From positions 32,384 through 96,383 of the forward strand of contig NZ_FRCN01000009.1 in NCBI RefSeq assembly GCF_900142925.1: DNA of 64,000 nt, read 5' to 3'. The position numbers were made by a program, and so were the translations under genes. The DNA is from Chitinophaga sp. CF418 (GTDB lineage: Bacteria > Bacteroidota > Bacteroidia > Chitinophagales > Chitinophagaceae). The notes beneath the pieces were generated by a model. The model was not told the DNA's origin. It did no database searches and saw only the letters and a list, made by a program, of their open reading frames with translations. Positions 1 to 7,632 of the stretch are shown piece by piece; the first letter of the stretch is position 1, and each line of letters starts with the position of its first letter.

Positions 1-118
1 GCCGGGAAATGACACCATCTCCATCAGCCTCCAGGAGATTGGAAAGCTCCTGCAGCTCATCTGCCGTGGCAGCCTGCTGTAACACCTGTGTTACCAGGTA
101 TGATAAACGGTCTGTCAT
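1..118 (-). CDS. FecR-type anti-sigma factor, N-terminal fragment
   Basis: Partial gene cut by the left edge; 39 codons are visible from an ATG at 118. The peptide begins MTDRLSYLVTQVLQQAATAD and continues with a leucine- and glutamate-rich helix, as in the cytoplasmic N-terminus of Bacteroidota FecR proteins that hold an ECF sigma factor at the membrane. It follows the sigma-factor gene on the same strand after 138 bp, which is the usual sigma then anti-sigma order. The function rests mainly on this context, because no FecR domain is visible. Confidence 0.6.
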   Translation of the reverse strand, partial: MTDRLSYLVTQVLQQAATADELQELSNLLEADGDGVISR

Positions 119-256
119 GTACTGAAAATCAGTTTTTTAACGTGGCTTTTTCTCATGAAACGTGGTCTTTGTTCCCCCCGGAACAACTGGCCTTCGTTTC
201 AACAGACGCGTAAGTAAGGGAAAAGGACCTATTGGGTGAAAAAAAAATTTCAGGCG

Positions 257-841
257 TCAGAGTTCCAGCAACCACAACAAGAGAAAAGGGAGCAGGTGTC
301 CTGCCTGTTCCAGGTATTTCCTGATCGTTTGCAGGGATCGTACAAGTGAATTTTTTACGGTATTAGGGGATAGTGACAGCTCATCTGCAATCTCCGGGAT
401 CTTCATCCCTTTTTCCCGGCTCAGGAGGTAGATTCGTTTTGCCTGTGGCGGTAATTGCGCTACTGCTTCCCCGATCAGCTTCACCATGGTCGTATAGGCG
501 AGATTGGTTTCCGGGGTGAATAATTCCTGGTCTTCTCCCAGTTTGTTTATTGCTTTGTCATGTACCGCCTGTCGTCGCAGGTAACTGAATGATTGGTGAA
601 AAACGATCTTCAGCAGCCATGAGCGGGGATTTTCTATTGTTGACAGCTTATCCCGGCTGATCCATAATTTCAGGAATGTTTCCTGGATGATGTCTTCAGC
701 TACAGCGTCTATCTTTGTAATATGCCGGGCCAGTGGCTGCAACTGGGGTACGTAGTGATGGAACAGCTGGCGGAAGGCATTTTCGTCGCCTTCCGAGATT
801 AACCGGAATAATTCTTTATCGCTGTATGAATGAGCGTGCAT
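257..841 (-). CDS. RNA polymerase ECF-type sigma-70 factor
   Basis: A 194-residue sigma factor of the Bacteroidota ECF type that works with FecR anti-sigma factors and SusC/SusD loci. Region 2 is seen in the stretch with DENAFRQLFHHYVPQL and EDIIQETFLKLWISRD. Region 4 is near the C-terminus, where EIADELSLSPNTVKNSLVRS forms the helix-turn-helix that reads the -35 element. I chose the ATG at 841 (MHAHSYSDKE), because the longer open frame to 982 runs into non-coding repeats and adds residues foreign to the family. The last residues (LLPFLLLWLLEL) are hydrophobic, a common tail in this family. The genes it controls probably lie left of the window. Confidence 0.88.
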   Translation of the reverse strand: MHAHSYSDKELFRLISEGDENAFRQLFHHYVPQLQPLARHITKIDAVAEDIIQETFLKLWISRDKLSTIENPRSWLLKIVFHQSFSYLRRQAVHDKAINKLGEDQELFTPETNLAYTTMVKLIGEAVAQLPPQAKRIYLLSREKGMKIPEIADELSLSPNTVKNSLVRSLQTIRKYLEQAGHLLPFLLLWLLEL

Positions 842-928
842 GCTAAGTAGTTCCCCTGGAGGGGGAAAATACAAAAGTTTTGGAATTATTGGATTAGGAA
901 GATGCTTGTCGTGTGGGATGTGCCTTTT

Positions 929-1157
929 GCGAGCACTAAGTATTGAGCATTGCCAGGCGTATGGGTACTGGGAGATTGACATACCTGCGGCGTTAGATGG
1001 GACTATGGGCTGTACCCCTTTGCGAGTACTAAGTATTGAGCATTGTCAAGCGTGTAGGTATTGGAAGATTGACATACTTGCGGCGTTAGATGGGACTACG
1101 GGCTGTACCCCTTTGCGAGCACTAAGTATTGGCCTTATCAAGCGTATGGGCTTTTGG
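929..1157. repeat. 93-bp tandem direct repeat, about 2.4 copies
   Basis: Units begin GCGAGCACTAAGTATT (or GCGAGTACTAAGTATT) at 929, 1022 and 1115, giving a period of exactly 93 bp. The first two units differ by only a few substitutions. The third decays after about 17 bp but can be followed to about 1157. The ends of units 1 and 2 (GTTAGATGGGACTA) reappear as a reverse complement at 1207-1231, so transcripts could fold. The period divides by three and one frame is open, but no start context or protein family supports a gene. Confidence 0.85.
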
Positions 1158-1396
1158 AACACTATTTAACCCCTGTCAATCGTATAGGGGCTCTCCAAGG
1201 GCTAATGCCCGCAGTCTCCATCTAACCCGCAGTAATAACAGTCTGACGCTGGTAAATTGTCTTCTGCATGTGTTTGTAGCGCGGGGAGATAACGACGGGA
1301 CGGGAATGGGTGTACGCTCCGGATTCCGGAACGGGGGCACCCCGGGGATGAAATGTACCCCAGGGGGTCAATCTGATCCGGATCAAAACACGTTCA

Positions 1397-1534
1397 CATG
1401 AGTTGCATACAACTAGCATATGATTAGGATCTTCCTCCGTTCTTCTTACGTTAAAAACGGAGGAAGAACGGAGGAAGAACGGAGGAAGAACGGAGGAAAG
1501 ACGGAGGAAGATGCTAGTTACATGCAAGTTGTAT
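1397..1534. repeat. 11-bp purine tandem repeat inside a long inverted repeat
   Basis: The unit ACGGAGGAAGA occurs five times at 1457, 1468, 1479, 1490 and 1501 with an 11-bp period. The fourth copy has one variation and the fifth is cut short. A complementary arm, CTTCCTCCGTTCTTCTT, lies at 1431-1447, so it can pair with any of several copies. Outer arms flank it: GCATACAACTAGCAT at 1405-1419 against ATGCTAGTTACATGC at 1511-1525. The whole block can form one long hairpin with slipped registers. No protein is encoded. Confidence 0.85.
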
Positions 1535-1821
1535 CCTGGTTACATGCAGGCGATATACATACGATATGCAATTATTTCATAAATCATGAGTTCACCTTTT
1601 TCGTCGTTAAGGGATAATATTCCGCAGTTAAGGACCATTTTTGAACCAGTGTTGGCAGGTTTTGCATAGTGACGGCGAAAAACTTGCATTACAGTTTATA
1701 CACGAGAGGCTTTTATCACGCGATTTAAGGCTTTTATGTCAGGATTAGAGGCTTTTATATACATTCTTCAAAACCGCTTTAAATTCTTCCCTAACATTGC
1801 ATTGTGCAAGAGAAATAGAAA

Positions 1822-1860
1822 GAAAAATGCCTTTGAGAAAGAGACTTTCCCAAAGGCATT
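1822..1860 (-). terminator. Rho-independent terminator of the 4596-1972 gene pair
   Basis: The perfect arms AATGCCTTTG (1826-1835) and CAAAGGCATT (1851-1860) form a stem. Read on the minus strand, the stem is followed by TTTTTCTTTC. It sits about 110 bp past the stop codon at 1972, as expected for a terminator of that operon. Confidence 0.8.
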
Positions 1861-1971
1861 GATGAAGTGAATTTTTATTATTTATAAACCCTCAAAATCA
1901 ACTAAGATGAATCGGATTTATTCGTATTTGTTGTTATGCTGTGTCGTCAGCATGTTTATCTTGAAGCTGCA

Positions 1972-3915
1972 CTATTTAAGTTTATCCATATCCTCAATGA
2001 GGTTAAGGAAGTATTTCAGTGCATTTTCTTCTCCTTTCGGAACATCGATGGTCAGATCACCGGAGATATACCCATCTTTTAATCCTGCGGAAGTGATGTA
2101 TACATTTCCGGCGCCGGCCAGCAGTTTGCTGATCTTCTCGTTTGTGTCTTCCAGCTCCCGCGCCGGCATTTTGGCGCTGAGACTTTTTGGACTAAAGAAC
2201 ATGGCGATGTTGTTCTTCGTCAGCAGTTCTTTGTGCTGTTTGTCAAGGCTACCTTTGAAAGAACCGTCATGGATCTGAGTGAGATCCTGCAGGGAGGTGC
2301 CCAGGAATACGATACCGTCTTTGATGAGTGCACGCATGGTGAACGGATTTTTCTTTGACTGGGCGATGGAATAAATACCGTTATTGAGCACGATCTTCTC
2401 TTTCCTGATGCCATAGTTCAACAGCCGTTCAAACAAGCGGGTATCATCAGAAGAGAGCATAAACAGAAAATCTGGTAGTGTTTCTGTTTTGGTCATGACA
2501 GTATCCTTGTATTCAAATGTCTCCTCGTTGTAGTTATAGGTCTGATAGGTAACCTGTTTCTCGCTGAGGTTAGTCAACAGGAACAACGCATCACCTTTTA
2601 TTACCTGGGCGATCGCTTTTTCATCCAGCATGACAGATACTAAATCGGCAGCGATGGCCATTTCTTCTGAATACCTGTTACTACCATAAGACTGTAGCAG
2701 CAGTTTAGGCATTTCGTTCATGTATGCTTCTGTATTGAAGGAATAGCTCATGAATCCTATCAGGCTGTCGCTCTTGATATATTTCAGGAAATCTTTGTTG
2801 AGCTTATGATCGCAGATCTTTTCATACATGGCTGATTTCTCCGCATCCAATCCCATTTCGCTGGTGAGGCGGATGTTCTCTTTCCCCATGTACAGCCTGG
2901 CGTTGATGTTGCCGTAGCCGCGCATGATGTTGCCATATTTCAATAGCTTGTAGGGGATGAAGGAAGTATAAAGGCTTTCCAGGTTTGCCATCCAGTAAGT
3001 AGCAACGGCGCTGTTGTCAGCACTGCGCAGATAAGATGGATTATTCAGAATGGAAGGCGCTGTATTGCGCTTATCGAATATCTGCCGGGTGGCAGTGGTG
3101 AGCCAGATGGTGGCAATGCTGTCTATCATTCTTTTCCTTTCCTCGTAATCGTACGGTTGTACATCTTCAACGGGTGTTTCCTCAGCAGGTGTTTCTTCTG
3201 AAGGAGCTTCAGATACAGGAGGTGCACTTTCAATTACAGGCGGAGGTGGAGGCATTTCCACTACAGCACTATCCGGGTAAGCTGTTGTATCCATTACACC
3301 TTCCTGGGGGATATCTGCCATAGCAACGGTATCTATTGCCGGTGCGGCAGTGGCGTCAGTGTTTTCCTCGTTGTATTGGTAATAGTCGTCGCTGGACAAC
3401 ACAGGCATGCCATACCTTACAGCGTTGGCAGAATCCTTGAGGAAGTAGGTGTTTACAGTGCCATAGGTCAGGTACAGGAACTGCTCATTCCATGCGATCA
3501 CAGTTTTCTGTTTAGTGCGTGGCAGGATATTTACACCGTTCACTTTTTGGATGCTGTCAGCTTGTTTGGCGAACAGTGCGTCTATCTTTTTGCTGTCTGC
3601 AAGTGGTATTAAAAGGCCGTGATAGTTGATGCTATCCGTCACCAGGTAATAGTAGTAAACACTGGACGACAGGTTCATGCCCAGGTCCTCTATGCTTTTG
3701 TAATCTTTATCGGTGGTTTTGGATAACTGTGCGAGCAACTTCTTTCCCAGCGTGCTGTTATTGAATTCGGCGGCGGGGTATAGTTTGAACAGCTGATCGC
3801 TTTTTACAGAAAATACGCTGAATGCTTTTTCAGGGATCTTATAGGCAAGATCTTGTGCTGTGGCGGTATAACTGGCACAGGTTACCAGGGTTACCAATTG
3901 TAATAATCGTTTCAT
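1972..3915 (-). CDS. Secreted protein of unknown function, possibly DUF4836-like
   Basis: A 647-residue exported protein. A signal peptide (MKRLLQLVTLVTCASYTATA) is followed by Gln-Asp. Residues about 20-180 and 280-640 look like two globular parts. They are joined by an acidic, proline-rich linker at about 185-260 with MPPPPPV and repeated EETPAEETP segments. Large proteins of this layout, one 'PEKA.SVFSV' region after the signal peptide, are annotated in Bacteroides as DUF4836, but I assign that only tentatively. It lies 3 bp after the lipoprotein gene 3919-4596 and is probably co-transcribed with it. No catalytic motif is recognised. Confidence 0.75.
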   Translation of the reverse strand: MKRLLQLVTLVTCASYTATAQDLAYKIPEKAFSVFSVKSDQLFKLYPAAEFNNSTLGKKLLAQLSKTTDKDYKSIEDLGMNLSSSVYYYYLVTDSINYHGLLIPLADSKKIDALFAKQADSIQKVNGVNILPRTKQKTVIAWNEQFLYLTYGTVNTYFLKDSANAVRYGMPVLSSDDYYQYNEENTDATAAPAIDTVAMADIPQEGVMDTTAYPDSAVVEMPPPPPVIESAPPVSEAPSEETPAEETPVEDVQPYDYEERKRMIDSIATIWLTTATRQIFDKRNTAPSILNNPSYLRSADNSAVATYWMANLESLYTSFIPYKLLKYGNIMRGYGNINARLYMGKENIRLTSEMGLDAEKSAMYEKICDHKLNKDFLKYIKSDSLIGFMSYSFNTEAYMNEMPKLLLQSYGSNRYSEEMAIAADLVSVMLDEKAIAQVIKGDALFLLTNLSEKQVTYQTYNYNEETFEYKDTVMTKTETLPDFLFMLSSDDTRLFERLLNYGIRKEKIVLNNGIYSIAQSKKNPFTMRALIKDGIVFLGTSLQDLTQIHDGSFKGSLDKQHKELLTKNNIAMFFSPKSLSAKMPARELEDTNEKISKLLAGAGNVYITSAGLKDGYISGDLTIDVPKGEENALKYFLNLIEDMDKLK

Positions 3916-3918
3916 GCT

Positions 3919-4596
3919 CTATCGTGATAATTGGATTTGATTAGATATGTTGGCTTTGCCACTCACCAGGTCTGATACCGGAAGACGTTGCATAATAGCC
4001 AGCTGATTTTTAGACATCTTTGCCCCCTGGTTGCTATAGCTGCTGATCGTGTTTTCGAAACGTAAGATGCTGATATAGGAGGCTGTCCGGAAAACTTCTT
4101 TGTCCCGTTCCTTCAGCCTGTTAAACTGTTCTTTGACATCCGGGGAGAAGGTATAGTCCTTTGAAAACAGCGCTTCTTCCCGGTTATAGCGGTAGGAAAG
4201 GGGAATTTTAGTCTTTATGTCCGTTTCAGCCAATAGTTCTTTGACAAGATTGTTCACATCTGCTACATTCCTGAAAGAGAAGTTGATGCTGGCAATGAAA
4301 TTCGTGAAGTCGGCAGTATGGCTTACATTGGAGATACCCCTGATGGTTTTGAGCCTTGCCGCTGCCTGTTCTATCTGGTCCTCTATTTCATTGCGGTTTG
4401 GTACCTTATAGCCATTAATGCTGTCCATCAGCATAATTGCCCCGATCTTTGTTTTGCTCTGACTGAAATTGAGGGTCAACTTCATACTTCCACTACCGTC
4501 TTTTTTCACTGTTACATCTTCAACGATCTCAAAACATGATGACAATAAAACGGAGATAATAAACAAGGGGATAATAAAACGCACGTTCTTGAACAT
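3919..4596 (-). CDS. Lipoprotein of unknown function
   Basis: A 225-residue protein with a type II signal peptide: MFKNVRFIIPLFIISVLLSSC, with the lipobox LSSC giving a lipid-modified Cys21. The mature part starts FEIVEDVTVKKDGSGSMKL, a beta-rich pattern seen in Bacteroidota lipoproteins with a 'KKDGSG' turn. No enzymatic motif is visible. It is the first gene of a two-gene minus-strand operon. The next gene starts 3 bp after its stop, so the two products probably act together at the periplasmic face of a membrane. Confidence 0.8.
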   Translation of the reverse strand: MFKNVRFIIPLFIISVLLSSCFEIVEDVTVKKDGSGSMKLTLNFSQSKTKIGAIMLMDSINGYKVPNRNEIEDQIEQAAARLKTIRGISNVSHTADFTNFIASINFSFRNVADVNNLVKELLAETDIKTKIPLSYRYNREEALFSKDYTFSPDVKEQFNRLKERDKEVFRTASYISILRFENTISSYSNQGAKMSKNQLAIMQRLPVSDLVSGKANISNQIQLSR

Positions 4597-4600
4597 ATGG

Positions 4601-4608
4601 CAAAGTTA
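4601..4608 (-). promoter_or_regulatory. Candidate -7 element of the 4596-1972 operon
   Basis: On the minus strand this reads TAACTTTG, a match to the Bacteroidota -7 consensus TAnnTTTG. It lies 4 bp upstream of the ATG at 4596, so the mRNA would be nearly leaderless. No clear -33 TTTG is seen. Confidence 0.4.
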
Positions 4609-4769
4609 GTTAATGCCGGGGGAATTAACATACTGGTATTTGGGTATTTTTTACGTTTTTACGGGCAGGGGGATCATTCAGTTCCCAGGATTATGGATCC
4701 ATGGCTCCTCCGGAGTCTATTTGGTTTTGTTGATTATATTCGTATTTTACTATTAAATCTAACCCTACT

Positions 4770-5429
4770 ATGAAAGAAGTAACCCATCATCCCAGCATTA
4801 GTTTAAGACTATTAAAAATACCTGCATATGCAGTATTGCTTTTCACGGCACAATCGCTGTATGCGCAGAAGAAACCACCACCTCCACTTCCCAGGAAGAT
4901 CTATAAACCGGACTGCGCGCAGATAACCCATTTTTCATTTGCGTCAAGAATAAAGCATTATCCTTTTAACCTGTCTGCTCAGATCCAGATGATATCCTTT
5001 GATGGACTAGTGAAGATTACCGACAATGGCGAATTTAGCTTCACTAAAGGAGAGGAGCAGATGAGAGATGTTGGCTTGCTTTTGGAGAGGGACAGCCCTG
5101 ACACGATTAAGGCTATACCAGTGGGAATGAAAGAGATCAGGACAATGACGCTTGCTCAGATTGACACATTGACGGATATTTTATACAATTATGGCCACAC
5201 GGGAAATATCTGGACCACGAGTAGATCAGGATGTTATATACCCCGGAATGCGATATTGTTTCGGGACAGTGATGGCAAAGTGATAGCCTTCATTGAAATA
5301 TGTTTTGAATGCCAGAATACAAGAGAAAGCAGCGACGAAATATCTCTGGGAGAGCCGTGCGAGCAGAAGCTGGACATGCTAAAAGCGCTATTCAGGCAAG
5401 TGGGGATCAAATACGGTATTGATAAGTAG
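4770..5429 (+). CDS. Secreted protein of unknown function
   Basis: A 219-residue protein that I do not recognise. The N-terminus has a hydrophobic signal segment (LLKIPAYAVLLFTAQSLYAQ) followed by a proline-rich stretch, KKPPPPLPRKIYKPDCAQ. The mature part has conserved-looking cysteines (about residues 49, 150, 178, 181 and 201), including an ECFEC pair, which suggests disulfides in the periplasm or outside the cell. The ATG at 4770 is the first in frame. It is a single gene: its upstream neighbour is divergent and a minus-strand LacI remnant begins 3 bp after its stop. Confidence 0.75.
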   Translation: MKEVTHHPSISLRLLKIPAYAVLLFTAQSLYAQKKPPPPLPRKIYKPDCAQITHFSFASRIKHYPFNLSAQIQMISFDGLVKITDNGEFSFTKGEEQMRDVGLLLERDSPDTIKAIPVGMKEIRTMTLAQIDTLTDILYNYGHTGNIWTTSRSGCYIPRNAILFRDSDGKVIAFIEICFECQNTRESSDEISLGEPCEQKLDMLKALFRQVGIKYGIDK

Positions 5430-5432
5430 TCC

Positions 5433-5519
5433 TTACCGTTTCTTTGTTTTCTCTTTCACCATGGTAGATTCCCTGACGATCAGCTTCGTCGGCAGCAGCA
5501 CCGTAGGACGTTTTTCGAC
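5433..5519 (-). pseudogene. Orphan C-terminus of a LacI-family regulator
   Basis: Read on the minus strand, the 28 codons before the TAA at 5435-5433 encode a peptide with RPTVLLPTKLIVRESTM. This is the C-terminal signature of Bacteroidota LacI regulators; the intact LacI at 10979-12031 ends with PTIQLPTKLIVREST. Nothing else of the gene remains: immediately upstream, in the same frame, is the stop codon of the TetR gene. The DNA differs clearly from the intact copy, so this is a remnant of a different LacI gene, not a recent duplicate. It marks a recombination or replacement boundary. Confidence 0.8.
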
Positions 5520-6122
5520 TTATATTTTGATCTCTTCCAGCAATATGCCAACTGTTTTAAGGATTTTGTCCAGATTGGTTTGACTGTTGGTTACTTTCGA
5601 TATCATAACCCCGCCTTCGATAAGCGCGATGATCGATAACGCCATTTGTACTATATCAAAGTTCGTTTTAAATTCACCCTTTCCAATACCTGTTTGAAGT
5701 AATTCCTGCAATTCTTTTTTCCATTTATTAATAGCTTTGGCTGCCCGGTTTTTCAACAGACTGTTGGTATCATCCGCTTCGACGGAGGTATTAAGAATTG
5801 GGCATCCTCCCTGGGGTGAGCCCTTGCGGGAGAGTTGTTCGTATACCCTGACATAAGCCATTATTTTGTCATAGCAAGTAGTCGCCTCTGCTACTTTTTT
5901 ATAGATCTGATTGAAAACCTTATCGTAATTATAATCAAACGCCGCAAGTGCGATCTCCTCCTTGTTAGAAAAATTGCAGTAGATGCCTCCTTTGGTCAGG
6001 CCGGAGGCCTCAGTAAGATCGGACAAAGACGTGCCGGCATACCCTCTGATATTAAAGATAACTGAAGTGGTTTCAACAATATGCTGACGTGTCCGATCTG
6101 CTTTAGAAAGTTTATTTTCCAT
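5520..6122 (-). CDS. TetR/AcrR family transcriptional regulator
   Basis: A 200-residue repressor. The N-terminal HTH spans about residues 10-58, with TSLSDLTEASGLTKGGIYCN as the helix-turn-helix followed by FSNKEEI. The ligand-binding half contains QGGCPILNTSVEADDT with Cys107, a motif shared with the second TetR of this region (8780-9376). Conserved cysteines at this site could sense reactive chemicals; that is inference. It is divergent from the NmrA-type oxidoreductase at 6549, and palindromes of TetR-operator type lie in front of both genes, so it likely represses itself and that gene. Its 3' end abuts the LacI remnant. Confidence 0.9.
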   Translation of the reverse strand: MENKLSKADRTRQHIVETTSVIFNIRGYAGTSLSDLTEASGLTKGGIYCNFSNKEEIALAAFDYNYDKVFNQIYKKVAEATTCYDKIMAYVRVYEQLSRKGSPQGGCPILNTSVEADDTNSLLKNRAAKAINKWKKELQELLQTGIGKGEFKTNFDIVQMALSIIALIEGGVMISKVTNSQTNLDKILKTVGILLEEIKI

Positions 6123-6126
6123 TTTA

Positions 6127-6154
6127 CAAATATACCAAAAGGTATTAAAATACC
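6127..6154 (-). promoter_or_regulatory. Promoter and candidate operator of the TetR gene
   Basis: On the minus strand TATATTTG (6134-6127) fits the -7 consensus, only 4 bp from the ATG, so a leaderless or near-leaderless mRNA is implied. Just upstream are two overlapping inverted repeats, TACC-AAAA-GGTA (6133-6144) and GGTAT-TAAA-ATACC (6141-6154). The TACC/GGTA half-sites match those in front of the divergent gene, which supports autoregulation. Confidence 0.55.
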
Positions 6155-6351
6155 TGAACTACACGATGGAGGAATGTGTTTTTCTTTGTTTAAGAAAAAC
6201 GATATGATCCAATAAATAAATTGTGTAATGTTGACAGAAACTGTTTGTGGTAGGGTATTTTGATGAAATGGTAATTAATATCGAGAAGTATTTGAACAGT
6301 AAATTATCTTACTGGTGGAATTATTTTTTGAAAATATTTTCCTCATAAAAA

Positions 6352-6379
6352 ATACCGATTGGTTTTTTTATTAGATTTG
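6352..6379 (+). promoter_or_regulatory. Distal promoter with imperfect operator ATACCGATTGGT
   Basis: TAGATTTG at 6372-6379 fits the -7 consensus. ATACCGATTGGT at 6352-6363 lies where the -33 element would be and is one base from the palindromic core found at 6493-6506. It is probably a second binding site of the same TetR protein. Confidence 0.45.
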
Positions 6380-6479
6380 TATTCTGAAAATGAGATGGAT
6401 GATCGTCTCATCTAACATGGAATAAATCGGTCATTGACAGATGGATTTATTCTGTGAATGGAACATTTAAAACCTTTTT

Positions 6480-6511
6480 TTTGACTGTAAATATACCGAT
6501 CGGTATGTTTT
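6480..6511 (+). promoter_or_regulatory. Promoter with perfect palindrome ATACCGATCGGTAT
   Basis: TTTG at 6480-6483 and TATGTTTT at 6504-6511 are separated by 20 bp, as for -33 and -7 elements. Between them and overlapping the -7 is the perfect 14-bp palindrome ATACCGATCGGTAT (6493-6506), typical of TetR operators. Bound repressor would block the polymerase. The transcript would start near 6517, upstream of the ATG at 6549. Confidence 0.6.
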
Positions 6512-6548
6512 CTGCATGACGGTGTCGTGCAAATTAAATATGTATATA

Positions 6549-7424
6549 ATGAGCCAAAAGCAAAAAATCCTGGTGACAGGAGCAACAGGTTACACTGCCG
6601 GTTATGCAATTCCGGCATTATTGGAGAAGGGAGTAGAAGTAAGAGCATTCGTCCATAAACTCGACGAGCGTTCTGCAAAACTTGAAAAAATGGGAGTTGA
6701 AGTAGTTCAGGGCGATTTGCTGGACTTTCACGAAGTATGCCGGGCAATGAAGGGCATTACCGGTGTGTACTTTATCTATCCGATATTAACGCCCGGCATA
6801 CTTATAGGAACCGCGTATATTATTCAGGCTGCAAGAGAGGAAGGCGTAACCAGCATTGTGAACATGTCTCAGATTTCAGCAAGGCGGGAAGCAAAGAGCA
6901 ATGCTGCGCAGGACCATTGGATGGCGGAGCGTATGCTTGATCTCTCCGGATTGAAAGTAACCCATATTCGCCCCACGTTTTTTGCGGAATGGCTGATCTA
7001 CAGTGATTCGATAAAGAAGCTTGACAAAGTCATCCTGCCGTTTGGTGAAGGGCGTTATGCGCCTATTGCCGCAGAAGATCAGGGAAGGGTGATTGCTGAT
7101 TTGCTTGTTAAGCCTGGTGATCATGAAGGGAAAATTTATCCGCTTTTTGGTCCCGTAGAATATGACGTATTTGAGCTTGCGGAAATATTGAGTGAGGAGT
7201 TAGGCAGAAAGATTACTTATGAGCCCATCAGTATTGAGACTTACCAGACTGAGGCCGCGAAGCAGGGATATCATCCACACTTTATACAGCATATTTCAAA
7301 CGTTGCGCAGGATTGCCGCAATGGTTTGTTTGCCGGAACGAATACTGCTGTAAAAGACATCACTGGCCGGGAGCCGGTGGGTGTACGCGAATTTATCAGA
7401 AAGCATAGATCATATTTTGAATGA
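6549..7424 (+). CDS. NmrA-like NAD(P)-binding oxidoreductase
   Basis: A 291-residue atypical short-chain dehydrogenase of the NmrA/azoreductase-like type, cytoplasmic. The Rossmann motif is ILVTGATGYTAGYAIPALL near the N-terminus. It is followed by VRAFVHK, which may contact NADP phosphate, and VVQGDL. A canonical YxxxK is not obvious, as is usual in NmrA-type members. I chose MSQKQKILVTG at 6549 over an upstream ATG that lies inside the likely promoter. It stands alone, divergent from TetR 5520-6122 and followed by a terminator. A role in quinone or electrophile reduction is inferred from the TetR pairing. Confidence 0.85.
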   Translation: MSQKQKILVTGATGYTAGYAIPALLEKGVEVRAFVHKLDERSAKLEKMGVEVVQGDLLDFHEVCRAMKGITGVYFIYPILTPGILIGTAYIIQAAREEGVTSIVNMSQISARREAKSNAAQDHWMAERMLDLSGLKVTHIRPTFFAEWLIYSDSIKKLDKVILPFGEGRYAPIAAEDQGRVIADLLVKPGDHEGKIYPLFGPVEYDVFELAEILSEELGRKITYEPISIETYQTEAAKQGYHPHFIQHISNVAQDCRNGLFAGTNTAVKDITGREPVGVREFIRKHRSYFE

Positions 7425-7454
7425 TCTGATCGGGGTTTATACAATGGCAAAAAA

Positions 7455-7485
7455 AAAGCTGCCCGTTTTATACGGGTAGCTTTTC
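7455..7485. terminator. Bidirectional rho-independent terminator
   Basis: AAAGCTGCCCG (7455-7465) pairs with CGGGTAGCTTT (7473-7483) with one non-Watson-Crick position. TTTT follows on the plus strand and a run of eight or more T on the minus strand, so it can end both converging transcripts. Confidence 0.8.
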
Positions 7486-7546
7486 GCGTTACAGTATTTT
7501 ACTAATCGCGGTAGTATGTTTCCTGCTGAAAAAATACCAGGTGTTA

Positions 7547-7577
7547 ACGGGTAAAGCGATCAAATCGCTTTACCCGT
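7547..7577. other. Perfect 14-bp hairpin with 3-nt loop
   Basis: ACGGGTAAAGCGAT (7547-7560) and ATCGCTTTACCCGT (7564-7577) are exact reverse complements around CAA. No T-run follows on either strand, so it is not a classic terminator. It lies 55 bp past the stop of the minus-strand hydrolase and may stabilise its mRNA 3' end. Confidence 0.7.
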
Positions 7578-7632
7578 GGTCTTGAACCAGGTCAAAATAT
7601 TGATGCCTGGCAGATAAAATATGCTGCTTGTA

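Larger units (their letters stand above)
842..1821. other. Gene-less region rich in repeats
   Basis: About 1 kb with no convincing gene. Short open frames on both strands here are made of repeats and match no protein type I know. It contains a 93-bp tandem repeat with a decayed inverted copy of part of it at 1207-1231. Around 1317-1380 there is a GC-rich, self-complementary stretch with CCCCGGGG, TCCGGATTCCGGA and GATCCGGATC palindromes. A purine-rich hairpin array follows. The part from 1550 to 1820 is AT-rich, with a loosely repeated GGCTTTTAT motif. Confidence 0.7.

Noticed and set aside
840..1401. Open frames of 109 and 90 codons over the 93-bp repeat, plus strand
   Set aside because: They consist of the tandem repeat or of GC-rich palindromes, have no start context, and give a peptide unlike any known protein. 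The openness follows from a period divisible by three.
929..1510. CRISPR array
   Set aside because: The 93-bp units have no spacers and the 11-bp units are contiguous. No cas gene is present in the window.
5433..6122. TetR-LacI fusion by read-through of the TetR stop codon
   Set aside because: The tail is in frame with TetR, but only 28 codons remain, with no domain of its own. A decayed remnant is simpler than functional read-through.
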